Shown piece by piece: positions 1 through 5,418 of a stretch of 5,662 bases of DNA. The stretch is from Geodermatophilaceae bacterium (GTDB lineage: Bacteria > Actinomycetota > Actinomycetes > Mycobacteriales > Geodermatophilaceae): contig JACCQS010000018.1 in assembly GCA_013814015.1 (NCBI GenBank), forward strand, positions 1 through 5,662. Direction: 5' to 3'. Within the stretch, counting starts at the first letter, position 1; each line of letters starts with the position of its first letter. The position numbers and the translations under genes are program-made. The notes beneath the pieces were generated by a model. That model was given only the letters and a program-made list of their open reading frames with translations, was not told where the DNA came from and did no database searches.

Positions 1-458
1 CCGGCGGCGATGATGACCGCGCCGAGCAGCGCCACGAGGCTGCCCGCGAGCAGCCGGGGCGGGAAGCCCTCCTTCAGGAAGACGCCCGCGAGAATGGCCA
101 CGATCACCGGTGCGATCTGAACCAGCATCGCCGCTGTACCGGCGTCCAGGGACTGCTCGGCGGCGTTCAGCGCGATGTTGTAGCCCGCGAACCACAGCAG
201 GCCGTACATCAGCACGTACAGCAACGCCCGCCCGCGAGGTAGCACGAGCCCACGCACCAGTACGACGACGCCCAGGACGAGGGAGCCGATCAGCAGCCGG
301 CCCAACGTCAGAGCGCCGGGGCTGAAGTCCGCGCCCACGGCCCGGATGCCGACGAAGGCCGAGGCCCACAGGACCACCGTGATCCCGGCGGCGATCAGTG
401 CCGAGGACGGCGCCGCCCAAAGACGTCGGTTCGACGCTTGGGTGATCGAGGTGCTCAT
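1..458 (-). CDS. EamA/DMT-family transporter, N-terminal half (3' end outside window)
   Basis: This is an inner-membrane permease of the drug/metabolite transporter (DMT, EamA) superfamily, probably exporting a small metabolite; the substrate cannot be read. The 152 visible residues run from ATG at 458 and remain open at the window edge. Hydrophobic segments lie at about residues 18-37, 48-70, 78-97, 107-127 and 136-152, with charged loops between. The first helix carries the family-like LWASAFVGIRA (30-40), and residues 108-120 (GTAAMLVQIAPVI) match the helix-4 region of EamA repeats. The family usually has about 300 residues in two five-helix repeats, so this is roughly the first repeat. 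The ATG lies 7 nt from a TAGCGT -10 element, suggesting a leaderless transcript. It is divergent from an ArsR-type regulator 65 bp away, which probably controls it. The family call is firm; the substrate is unknown. Confidence 0.9.
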   Translation of the reverse strand, partial: MSTSITQASNRRLWAAPSSALIAAGITVVLWASAFVGIRAVGADFSPGALTLGRLLIGSLVLGVVVLVRGLVLPRGRALLYVLMYGLLWFAGYNIALNAAEQSLDAGTAAMLVQIAPVIVAILAGVFLKEGFPPRLLAGSLVALLGAVIIAA

Positions 459-465
459 GACACTG

Positions 466-494
466 ACGCTAGGAGGCCAAAGCTTCGCCGTACG
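466..494 (-). promoter_or_regulatory. Putative leaderless promoter of the DMT transporter gene
   Basis: Reading the minus strand, the -10 element TAGCGT (471-466) fits the actinobacterial TANNNT pattern and ends 7 nt before the ATG at 458. This places the transcription start at or next to the start codon. No Shine-Dalgarno sequence precedes the ATG on this strand. A 17-nt spacer puts the -35 slot at 494-489 (CGTACG). That does not resemble TTGACA, but it is the centre of the candidate operator. The element is predicted, not proven. Confidence 0.5.
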
Positions 495-499
495 CCGAA
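484..499. promoter_or_regulatory. Candidate operator: 16-bp near-palindrome between divergent genes
   Basis: TTCGCCGTACGCCGAA has seven of eight base pairs symmetric; only the C/C pair at 488/495 breaks it. It sits in the 65-bp gap between the transporter and the ArsR-type regulator. Its central CGTACG (489-494) occupies the -35 slot of both inferred promoters. ArsR-family repressors bind such short palindromes, so autoregulation plus control of the transporter is the likely role. That role is inferred from position and symmetry. Confidence 0.6.
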
Positions 500-517
500 A
501 TATTGCCGTTCTACGCT
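489..517 (+). promoter_or_regulatory. Putative leaderless promoter of the ArsR-type regulator gene
   Basis: The -10 element TACGCT (512-517) matches TANNNT and ends 6 nt before the in-frame GTG at 524, consistent with a leaderless mRNA. A 17-nt spacer (495-511) places the -35 slot at 489-494, the same CGTACG used by the divergent promoter. The -35 match to consensus is poor. The layout mirrors the minus-strand promoter around the palindrome centre, which supports both. Confidence 0.5.
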
Positions 518-523
518 GATGCC

Positions 524-1228
524 GTGCCAACCGAGTCCGATCTCGCCGTACCGGCGGCCCTGATGGGCGAGCCGGCCCGCGCCACGATGCTGCTGGCCCT
601 GATGGACGGCCGATCCCGGCCGGCTGGAGAGCTCGCCCGGCTCGCCGGGATCCGACCATCCACGGCCAGCGGCCACCTGCAACGGCTCACCGACGGCGGC
701 CTGGTCCAGGTCAACGCGACCGGACGAAACAGGTACTACACGTTGGCCTCGGCCGAGGTCGCCCTGGCCGTGGAGGCATTGCAAGCACTGGCGCCACCAC
801 TGCCGGTTCGTTCTTTGCAGGCAGCTCGCACGGGCACGGCGCTTGCTTTCGCCCGTACGTGCTACGACCACCTGGCCGGTGAACTCGCGGTCGCCCTGGC
901 CGGGGTGCTGGTGGACCGGGGCGTGATTGCGCCTCTGAGCACCGGCGAAGTGGGAGAACTCCTGCAGCCCGGACACGACGTGCTCGTCCTGCTGGGCGTT
1001 CCTGCGGAGTTCCCATCGACGCGTCGGCCAGCCGTACGCGGATGCCTGGACTGGACGCAGCGCGTCCCGCATCTGGCCGGAGCGCTCGGTGCTCATGTCC
1101 TGTCCGGGATCACCGAGCAGGGCTGGATCCGACCGATGCCCTCCAGCCGAGCCGTGCGGCTCACCGAGCAGGGACGGCTGGCGCTCACCGGGGTCGGGCT
1201 CTTCTCGAAGGACCAACTGGTCGCCTGA
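524..1228 (+). CDS. ArsR-type winged helix-turn-helix regulator
   Basis: This is a cytoplasmic DNA-binding regulator, probably a ligand-responsive repressor of the divergent transporter and itself. The 234 residues start at GTG 524, chosen because a TACGCT -10 lies 6 nt upstream and because the ArsR-like core begins soon after. Residues 8-75 form the winged helix: DLAVPAALMGEPARATMLLAL, then helix-turn-helix RPAGELARLAGIRPSTASGH (32-51), then the wing VQVNATGRNRYYTL. At more than twice the roughly 100 residues of classical ArsR proteins, it has a C-terminal effector region. Two conserved-looking blocks there are FARTCYDHLAGEL (109-121) and GCLDWTQRVPHLAGALGAH (173-191), recalled from other actinobacterial ArsR-type regulators. 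The inducer is unknown. Cys113, His116, Cys174 and His183 could form a sensing site, which is speculation. A TTG at 503 would add 7 residues and is less likely. Confidence 0.9.
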   Translation: MPTESDLAVPAALMGEPARATMLLALMDGRSRPAGELARLAGIRPSTASGHLQRLTDGGLVQVNATGRNRYYTLASAEVALAVEALQALAPPLPVRSLQAARTGTALAFARTCYDHLAGELAVALAGVLVDRGVIAPLSTGEVGELLQPGHDVLVLLGVPAEFPSTRRPAVRGCLDWTQRVPHLAGALGAHVLSGITEQGWIRPMPSSRAVRLTEQGRLALTGVGLFSKDQLVA

Positions 1229-1234
1229 CCTCGG

Positions 1235-1240
1235 TACGGT
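1235..1240 (+). promoter_or_regulatory. Possible leaderless -10 element for the VOC-cupin gene
   Basis: TACGGT fits TANNNT and ends 6 nt before the ATG at 1247, the same spacing seen for the regulator gene upstream. No Shine-Dalgarno sequence precedes that ATG. No convincing -35 is visible at 1211-1217. The gene may therefore have its own weak promoter, be read through from the regulator gene 18 bp upstream, or both. Confidence 0.3.
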
Positions 1241-1246
1241 CGACGT

Positions 1247-2407
1247 ATGACGACTGCGCCGGCCCTCAGCCCAACCAGTATCCGAGCCGTCGAGGTCGTG
1301 CTGCCCTGCATCGACCTCGATCCGACGGTGGAGTTCTTCGTCGATCGGCTGGGATTCCGCCTCGACGTGATCATGCCCGCCGACGACCCCGCCGTTGCCC
1401 TCCTCTGCGGCCACGGGATGCGGATCAGGTTGGAGCGCGGCGGAACCGGCGATCCCGGCGAGCTACGGCTGGCCTGCGACGAACCCCAGGCCCGGGGTAG
1501 GAATCTGCTGACCGCCCCGAACGGCACCCGGATCCACCTCGTGGATGCCAACCCCCCGCTGGTCATCCCCGACTCCACATCGCTGTTCGAACTCACCCGC
1601 GACGATGGCGATGTCGGTGGCGTCGGGCGGGCCGGAATGCGCTACCGGGACCTGCTGCCCAAGCGGCAGGGTGGCCGGTTCATCGCCTCGCACATCCTCA
1701 TCCCCGAGGCCGGACCGGTCCCGGACTACGTGCACCACCACCGGGTGCGCTTTCAGATGATCTATTGCGCGGCCGGCTGGGTGCGGGTGGTCTATGAGGA
1801 CCAGGGCCCGGCCTTCGTCCTCCACGCAGGTGACTGCGTTCTACAACCACCTGGCATCCGGCACCGGGTGCTGGAGAGCTCAGCCGGCATGGAGGTGGTC
1901 GAGATCGGCTGTCCCGCCGAGCACGAGACCACGGCCGAGCACGTCATCACGCTTCCGACCCCGGATCTCCGACCGGATCGGGTCTTCGAAGGTCAGCGGT
2001 TCGTACGGCACACCGCTGCCGATGCAGTCTGGGAGCCATGGAGATCGACAGGTTTCCAATGCCGGGACACCGGGATCGGCGCCGCCACTGACGGGCTGGC
2101 CGGGGTGCGGGTTGTCCGGTGCGACCGCAACGCCGCACGGGCGAACGGGAAGGCCGGCCCGGAATGCGAGGTTTTGCCGGTCACCGACCTCGTCCACGAC
2201 GGTGAGCTGCTCTTCTGGTTCATACTCACCGGCACCGCGACCCTGCACACCGAGGGGCGCCCGGACGAACCGCTGGGCAGGGGAGCTGCCGTCGCGGTCC
2301 CGGCCGGTGCGGCTCACCGGATGACGGAGACCTCCGCAGATCTGGAGCTGCTCGAAGTCACCCTGCCGGCCGCGCTGCAGATCAAAAGCGCCGCTCCGCC
2401 GACCTAG
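1247..2407 (+). CDS. VOC (glyoxalase-like)-cupin-cupin fusion protein, possible dioxygenase
   Basis: Soluble 386-residue protein with three beta-barrel-type domains. Residues 12-118 are a VOC/glyoxalase-like unit: VEVVLPCIDLDPTVEFF and LGFRLDVIM early, GTRIHLVDAN late. Residues about 145-225 are cupin 1: YVHHHRVRFQMIYC with His163-165 and then Gly177, followed by motif 2 GDCVLQPPGIRHRV with Gly195, Pro202, Gly203 and His206. Residues about 310-375 are a degenerate cupin 2: VHDGELLFWFILTGTATL, with His318 and Glu320 but no HxH pair, then VPAGAAHRM with His357. Both folds commonly bind a divalent metal, so a metal-dependent oxygenase, isomerase or lyase acting on a small organic molecule is plausible. 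In cupin 1 the usual motif-1 Glu appears replaced by Gln170. It follows the regulator by 18 bp and probably belongs to the same regulon. The reaction is not known. Confidence 0.85.
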   Translation: MTTAPALSPTSIRAVEVVLPCIDLDPTVEFFVDRLGFRLDVIMPADDPAVALLCGHGMRIRLERGGTGDPGELRLACDEPQARGRNLLTAPNGTRIHLVDANPPLVIPDSTSLFELTRDDGDVGGVGRAGMRYRDLLPKRQGGRFIASHILIPEAGPVPDYVHHHRVRFQMIYCAAGWVRVVYEDQGPAFVLHAGDCVLQPPGIRHRVLESSAGMEVVEIGCPAEHETTAEHVITLPTPDLRPDRVFEGQRFVRHTAADAVWEPWRSTGFQCRDTGIGAATDGLAGVRVVRCDRNAARANGKAGPECEVLPVTDLVHDGELLFWFILTGTATLHTEGRPDEPLGRGAAVAVPAGAAHRMTETSADLELLEVTLPAALQIKSAAPPT

Positions 2408-2420
2408 ACCGCGCCTGCCC

Positions 2421-2449
2421 GAGCCAGCCTCCGGCCCTCAGGCGTGCTC
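2421..2449. terminator. Possible bidirectional terminator between convergent genes
   Basis: The short gap between the convergent VOC-cupin gene (stop 2405-2407) and the thiamine-binding-type gene (stop 2448-2450) holds an interrupted hairpin. GAGC (2421-2424) pairs with GCTC (2446-2449), and GCCT (2427-2430) pairs with AGGC (2440-2443). Two mismatches separate the stems and the loop is 9 nt. No T-tract follows on either strand. It overlaps the last codons of the minus-strand gene. Weak structure, supported mainly by position. Confidence 0.35.
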
Positions 2450-2753
2450 AAGAGTCCTTGCCTAGGTGTGCCTCGACGTGCTCGACCTTGCTGGCCAGTT
2501 GTCCGACGTACCCCGGCCGGATGTCGGCCTTGAGGACGAGTCCGACGCGGGTGGAGCCGGCCGAGGCGATGGCGACGCAGCGCTTCACCACGGCCATGAC
2601 TTCGTCCCAATCTCCCTCGATGTTGGTGAACATGGAGTTCGTCTCGTTGGGCAGGCCGCTCTCGCGTACCGCGCGAACGATCTCGGCAACGGCGCCCGAG
2701 ACCCCGCCGTGCTCGTCGGTGCTACCCGGGCTGATGCTGAAGGCAACGATCAT
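2448..2753 (-). CDS. Thiamine-binding-type protein (MTH1187/YkoF superfamily)
   Basis: Small cytoplasmic protein of 101 residues, the usual length for single-domain members of the MTH1187/YkoF (UPF0045) family. These form ferredoxin-like folds, and some members bind thiamine or hydroxymethylpyrimidine. The sequence opens with MIVAFSISPGS. It carries the family block NSMFTNIEGDWDEVM (39-53) and a late KADIRPG (75-81). The frame is open 39 codons further upstream, but that extension is antisense to rpiB and lacks homology-like features. The ATG at 2753 is preceded at 8 nt by GCGAGG (2767-2762 on the minus strand), an acceptable ribosome binding site. It is divergent from rpiB with only 36 bp between start codons. 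No thiamine gene or riboswitch is nearby, so the ligand is inferred from family only. Confidence 0.85.
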   Translation of the reverse strand: MIVAFSISPGSTDEHGGVSGAVAEIVRAVRESGLPNETNSMFTNIEGDWDEVMAVVKRCVAIASAGSTRVGLVLKADIRPGYVGQLASKVEHVEAHLGKDS

Positions 2754-2762
2754 GTGAAAAGC

Positions 2763-2779
2763 CTCGCAGTGCCTGCGAG
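2763..2779. promoter_or_regulatory. Perfect 6-bp inverted repeat between divergent start codons
   Basis: CTCGCA, a 5-nt spacer GTGCC, and TGCGAG form an exact inverted repeat in the middle of the 36-bp gap between the thiamine-binding-type gene and rpiB. On each strand an arm reads GCGAG 8-10 nt before a start codon, so each may simply be a ribosome binding site. Alternatively it is an operator for a shared regulator, or a small hairpin in either leader RNA. Which role applies cannot be decided from sequence. Confidence 0.4.
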
Positions 2780-2789
2780 ACTCCTCTGC

Positions 2790-3266
2790 ATGCGGGTCTA
2801 CCTGGGCAGCGATCACGCCGGATTCGAACTCAAGACGCACCTCGTCGCGGAGCTGAGCGCCGCGGGTCACGAGACGATCGACGTCGGCCCGCCCAGCTTC
2901 GACCCTGAGGATGACTATCCGGCCTACTGCCTGGCAACCGCCGCCATGGTCGTCGGCGATCCCGGCAGTCTCGGTGTGGTCATAGGAGGATCGGGCAACG
3001 GCGAGCAGATCGCGGCGAACAAGGTTCCCGGCGTACGTGCGGCGCTGGCCTGGTCAGCGGAGACCGCCGCCCTGGCCCGCGAGCACAACGATGCGAACGT
3101 CATCTCGATCGGTTCCCGCATGCACTCGGCCGACGAGGCGACCGCGTTGGTGACGGCCTTCCTTGGTACGGCGTTCTCCGACGAGCAGCGCCACCTACGC
3201 CGGATCAGCCAGGTTTCCGACTACGAGCGGACGCACCGGGTCCCACAGCTGCCGCCAACCACCTGA
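2790..3266 (+). CDS. rpiB: Ribose-5-phosphate isomerase B
   Basis: Cytosolic enzyme of the non-oxidative pentose phosphate pathway, interconverting ribose 5-phosphate and ribulose 5-phosphate; some RpiB proteins also act on allose 6-phosphate. The 158 residues cover the LacA/RpiB family fully. The N-terminus is MRVYLGSDHAGFELK with Asp8 and His9. The phosphate/catalytic loop is IGGSGNGEQIAANK (65-78), followed by AREHNDANVISIGSRM (96-111) and a C-terminal QRHLRRI. The GSGNGE loop and the tail DYERTH are characteristic of the Mycobacterium tuberculosis type, in which a glutamate (here Glu72) replaces the catalytic cysteine of E. coli RpiB. ATG 2790 is chosen because it starts exactly at the family N-terminus; a longer open frame back to 2466 runs antisense to the neighbouring gene. 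GCGAG at 2775-2779 is a modest ribosome binding site. Confidence 0.97.
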   Translation: MRVYLGSDHAGFELKTHLVAELSAAGHETIDVGPPSFDPEDDYPAYCLATAAMVVGDPGSLGVVIGGSGNGEQIAANKVPGVRAALAWSAETAALAREHNDANVISIGSRMHSADEATALVTAFLGTAFSDEQRHLRRISQVSDYERTHRVPQLPPTT

Positions 3267-3270
3267 TCCC

Positions 3271-3331
3271 CGCGATCATGGCGCCGTCACCACTTCCTGG
3301 GCTCAAAGTGGGTCACAGCTCCATGATCGCG
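3271..3331. repeat. Long imperfect inverted repeat, terminator-like palindromic element
   Basis: The left arm (3271-3295) and right arm (3306-3331) pair over about 22 of 25 positions, with three mismatches and one bulged base, around a 10-nt loop (3296-3305). The outer 11 bp, CGCGATCATGG against CCATGATCGCG, are perfect. It begins 4 nt after the rpiB stop and ends 5 nt before the stop of the convergent acetyltransferase gene, so it probably terminates both transcripts. No T-tract is present. The length and the CGCGATCATG ends recall palindromic intergenic elements that recur in some actinobacterial genomes, so it may be a dispersed repeat that also works as a terminator. Confidence 0.75.
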
Positions 3332-3336
3332 AGAAG

Positions 3337-4572
3337 TCAGAAACCTTCCGGGCTGTAGGTCGCCACCGGCCAGCCGAAGGCCGTCGTAGCCGCGGCCAGC
3401 GCCCCCGGCGTGATCTCCCGGACCCGCCCGGCGGCGGCCAGCGTGCCGAGCGAGGTGTCGCCGAGGTAGACCGCGCCCAGCGTCTCGGCCGACAGGGCCA
3501 GATCCGGATCGCCATCGGTGCGGACGCATCTGCCGTACGACGGACCACCGGTCAGTCGCCAACGGCCGGCGTTCCATGGGCAGAAGTGATCCTCGACGTC
3601 CAGGATCAGGTCGATCGTCGAGGGGTAGCGCCGGGCGGCCAGAGCCGTTCCCACATCGACGACGCGTACGTACAGGCCGTCGCCTTGTGACATCCCCACG
3701 GCACGTGCGTCGGAGAGCATGTGCCGCAACGGATCATCGCGGCCGGCCAGCGGGACCGAGAGGTGTCGGACCAGGTCCATGGACAGGAAGTACTGCCACA
3801 GGGCAGCCCGCGCGGCGGTGTGGGCCGCGTGCAACTCGGTCACGAATACCGTTCCGTCCGGCCCGCTGTCAGCCCAGTCCGTCTTGCGCCTGAAGAGTGC
3901 GAACCCGGTCACTGTCCCGTCGGCTTCGGTGTGCAACAGATAGCGGCGGGCGGTCCTGCCGTTGCGCTGCTTCTCGGGGTCGGTGAGCAGGCTGTCCCAC
4001 CAGCGATTGCTACGGGAGAGCAATCCTGGCGTTTCCGGGCGGATGGCGTCATAGAGCGGGATCGCCGCGGACCGGAAGTCCTTCTCCTCCACCGGATGGA
4101 CCCGACCACTACCGGTGTCCACCTCCGGTCGGAGCTGCATCTGCTGGGTCTCGCCCTTCAGCTGGCCCTGGTAGCTGGCCAGCCCGTACCCGAACCGGCC
4201 GTAGATCGTGGCCTCCGAGGCATACAGCGCGGCGATCGGTTCCGTGCCGCGCTCATGTACCTCGCGGAGCTGGCGGCGCATCATCGCCGTCAGCACGCCC
4301 TGCCGGCGATGCGTACCGGCGACGGACACCAGTGTGACGGCGGCGAACGGGACCACCGCGCCGGGGATCGTGATGTCCCGGGAGTAGATCCCGGACGTGG
4401 CAACGACCCGGTCGCCGTCCCACAGTCCCAAGGTGCGCTCGGGCTCGAAGACCATCCGATCGCCTTCGACATCGACGATGTCCTCGCCGAAGCCCTCGCT
4501 CAGACAGGCAAAGGCTGCGTCGAACTCATCGGTGGTGAAGGGGCGGAGTCGGTTCTCGAGGTGGTCAGGCAC
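3337..4572 (-). CDS. Eis-family GNAT N-acetyltransferase
   Basis: Cytoplasmic acetyl-CoA-dependent acetyltransferase of the Eis (enhanced intracellular survival) family, 411 residues, close to the usual 400. Order of parts: N-terminal GNAT domain about 8-140, a second GNAT-like domain about 155-295, and a C-terminal SCP2-like domain about 300-411. The acetyl-CoA loop is VSVAGTHRRQGVLTAM (82-97). ALYASEATIYGRFGYGLASY (115-134) is the Eis hallmark. In M. tuberculosis Eis the catalytic groups are Tyr126 and the C-terminal carboxylate of a final Phe. Here Tyr124 is the likely equivalent and the protein also ends in Phe (411). Known Eis enzymes acetylate aminoglycosides and lysine side chains; the substrate here is unknown. 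The start is GTG 4572, with no clear ribosome binding site and only a weak TAGACA element 6 nt upstream. It lies 31 bp after the iclR remnant on the same strand, so co-transcription is possible. Confidence 0.93.
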   Translation of the reverse strand: MPDHLENRLRPFTTDEFDAAFACLSEGFGEDIVDVEGDRMVFEPERTLGLWDGDRVVATSGIYSRDITIPGAVVPFAAVTLVSVAGTHRRQGVLTAMMRRQLREVHERGTEPIAALYASEATIYGRFGYGLASYQGQLKGETQQMQLRPEVDTGSGRVHPVEEKDFRSAAIPLYDAIRPETPGLLSRSNRWWDSLLTDPEKQRNGRTARRYLLHTEADGTVTGFALFRRKTDWADSGPDGTVFVTELHAAHTAARAALWQYFLSMDLVRHLSVPLAGRDDPLRHMLSDARAVGMSQGDGLYVRVVDVGTALAARRYPSTIDLILDVEDHFCPWNAGRWRLTGGPSYGRCVRTDGDPDLALSAETLGAVYLGDTSLGTLAAAGRVREITPGALAAATTAFGWPVATYSPEGF

Positions 4573-4603
4573 CCCGTCTGTCTACTACCGATCGCGGCCT
4601 TGG

Positions 4604-5418
4604 TCAGCTGAGTTTCACCCCTGGCAGTGGCCCGTCAGCGGAATACGCGGCCAGTGAAGCCGAGATTGCGGCGGCGGCTGCCTGTACGGGCACGGCCAGG
4701 CTCGCCATCGCCCGGCGCGCAAGTCGCAGGCTCGGCGCCGCGACGACAACTCCCGCGACCGCGCGTCCGGTCCGATCTCGGACAGCTGCGCCGATCGCGT
4801 TGACTCCCTGCTCGCTCTCCTCGACGTTGCGCGCATACCCACGACGTCGTACCGCTGTGAGCTCGCGGGTCAGTGCGTTCAATTCCGGGCCGGTCGCATC
4901 GGGCGTCAGTGCCAGCCGGCGAGGGTAGAGCTCAGCCAGCTGTTCACCGGTGAGTTCGGCGAGCAGCACCTTCCCGCCGGATGTCACGTGGGCCGGGAGG
5001 GTCAGGCCGATTCGGGAGGCCACCCGCAATGCGTGAGTTCCCTCGACTCCGTCGATGAACCGCGCACCGGTCCCCTCGAGCACCATGAGGTGCACCGTCT
5101 CGCCGGTTGCCCGCGCGAGGTCGTCAAGATGGCGATGCGCGGCCGTGATCAGTTGCGCATCACGGCTCGGCGAGGCCGCAATGGTCGTCATCGCCGGACC
5201 TGGCCGGTAGGTGCGCGAACTGTCCTGCACCGCGAACTCATGCATCCGCAGCATCGACAGCAACCGGTGGGCAGTCGACGGGCGAGGCCGAACTCGGCGG
5301 CGACATCCTGGACCCGCAGGGATCCCCGTCGCTGGAGCAGGACCAGCAGGCGCAGCACACGGTCGACCGATCCCAGTGGATACCCAGGGAGACCACTCGG
5401 GGAGGTCAGGGCGACCAT
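4604..5418 (-). pseudogene. IclR-family regulator, broken by a one-base frameshift
   Basis: IclR proteins are dimeric DNA-binding regulators, often of aromatic-acid catabolism. Read with one base restored, this gene would give 271 residues, a normal family length. From ATG 5418 the first frame gives YPLGSVDRVLRLLVLLQRRG and VQDVAAEFGLAR, the first part of the winged helix. The recognition helix STAHRLLSMLRMHEFAVQD follows only after a +1 shift. The two halves join cleanly if one base lost between 5278 and 5277 is restored (CGT-TCG reduced to CGTCG). The second frame continues through the effector domain (ETVHLMVLEGTGARFIDGV, LPAHVTSGGKVLLAEL) to the stop at 4604. As written, translation from 5418 loses the rest of the domain, and the TTG at 5263 would give a protein without helix-turn-helix. 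The first eight codons are antisense to the ligase remnant, so the native start may be lost. A sequencing error is the main alternative. Confidence 0.85.

Noticed and set aside
471..476. AGGAGG on the plus strand as a ribosome binding site for the regulator gene.
   Set aside because: It is 26 nt or more from the possible TTG start and 47 nt from GTG 524, too far to act; it also lies within the minus-strand promoter spacer.
503..523. TTG 503 as the regulator start, adding seven residues.
   Set aside because: It would place the start codon upstream of the TACGCT -10 element, and the added residues show nothing family-like.
519..563. Fourteen-codon ATG reading frame overlapping the start of the regulator gene.
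   Set aside because: It has no ribosome binding site and lies 1 nt after the -10 element, so it probably precedes the transcript start.
1231..1246. Second copy of the 484-499 palindrome before the VOC-cupin gene, based on GTACGG/GTCGAC.
   Set aside because: Flanking bases around GTAC are not symmetric, and GTCGAC is a common short palindrome in GC-rich DNA.
455..1414. Long open frame (319 codons) on the minus strand opposite the ArsR-type regulator gene.
   Set aside because: Its translation has no recognisable domain and is low in hydrophobic core residues; it is an antisense shadow of the well-supported plus-strand gene in GC-rich DNA.
2466..2789. N-terminal extension of rpiB by 108 codons in an open frame.
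   Set aside because: The extension is antisense to the thiamine-binding-type gene and the RpiB family begins at the ATG at 2790.
2754..2870. N-terminal extension of the thiamine-binding-type protein by 39 codons.
   Set aside because: It would run through the start of rpiB on the other strand, and the family N-terminus is the internal Met at 2753.
3721..4611. Open frame of 296 codons on the plus strand opposite the Eis-family gene.
   Set aside because: No domain is recognisable, while the minus-strand frame carries the full set of Eis motifs.
4604..5263. IclR effector domain as an independent gene starting at TTG 5263.
   Set aside because: The start falls within the helix-turn-helix sequence of the same family, so it is the downstream part of a frameshifted gene and not a designed stand-alone protein.
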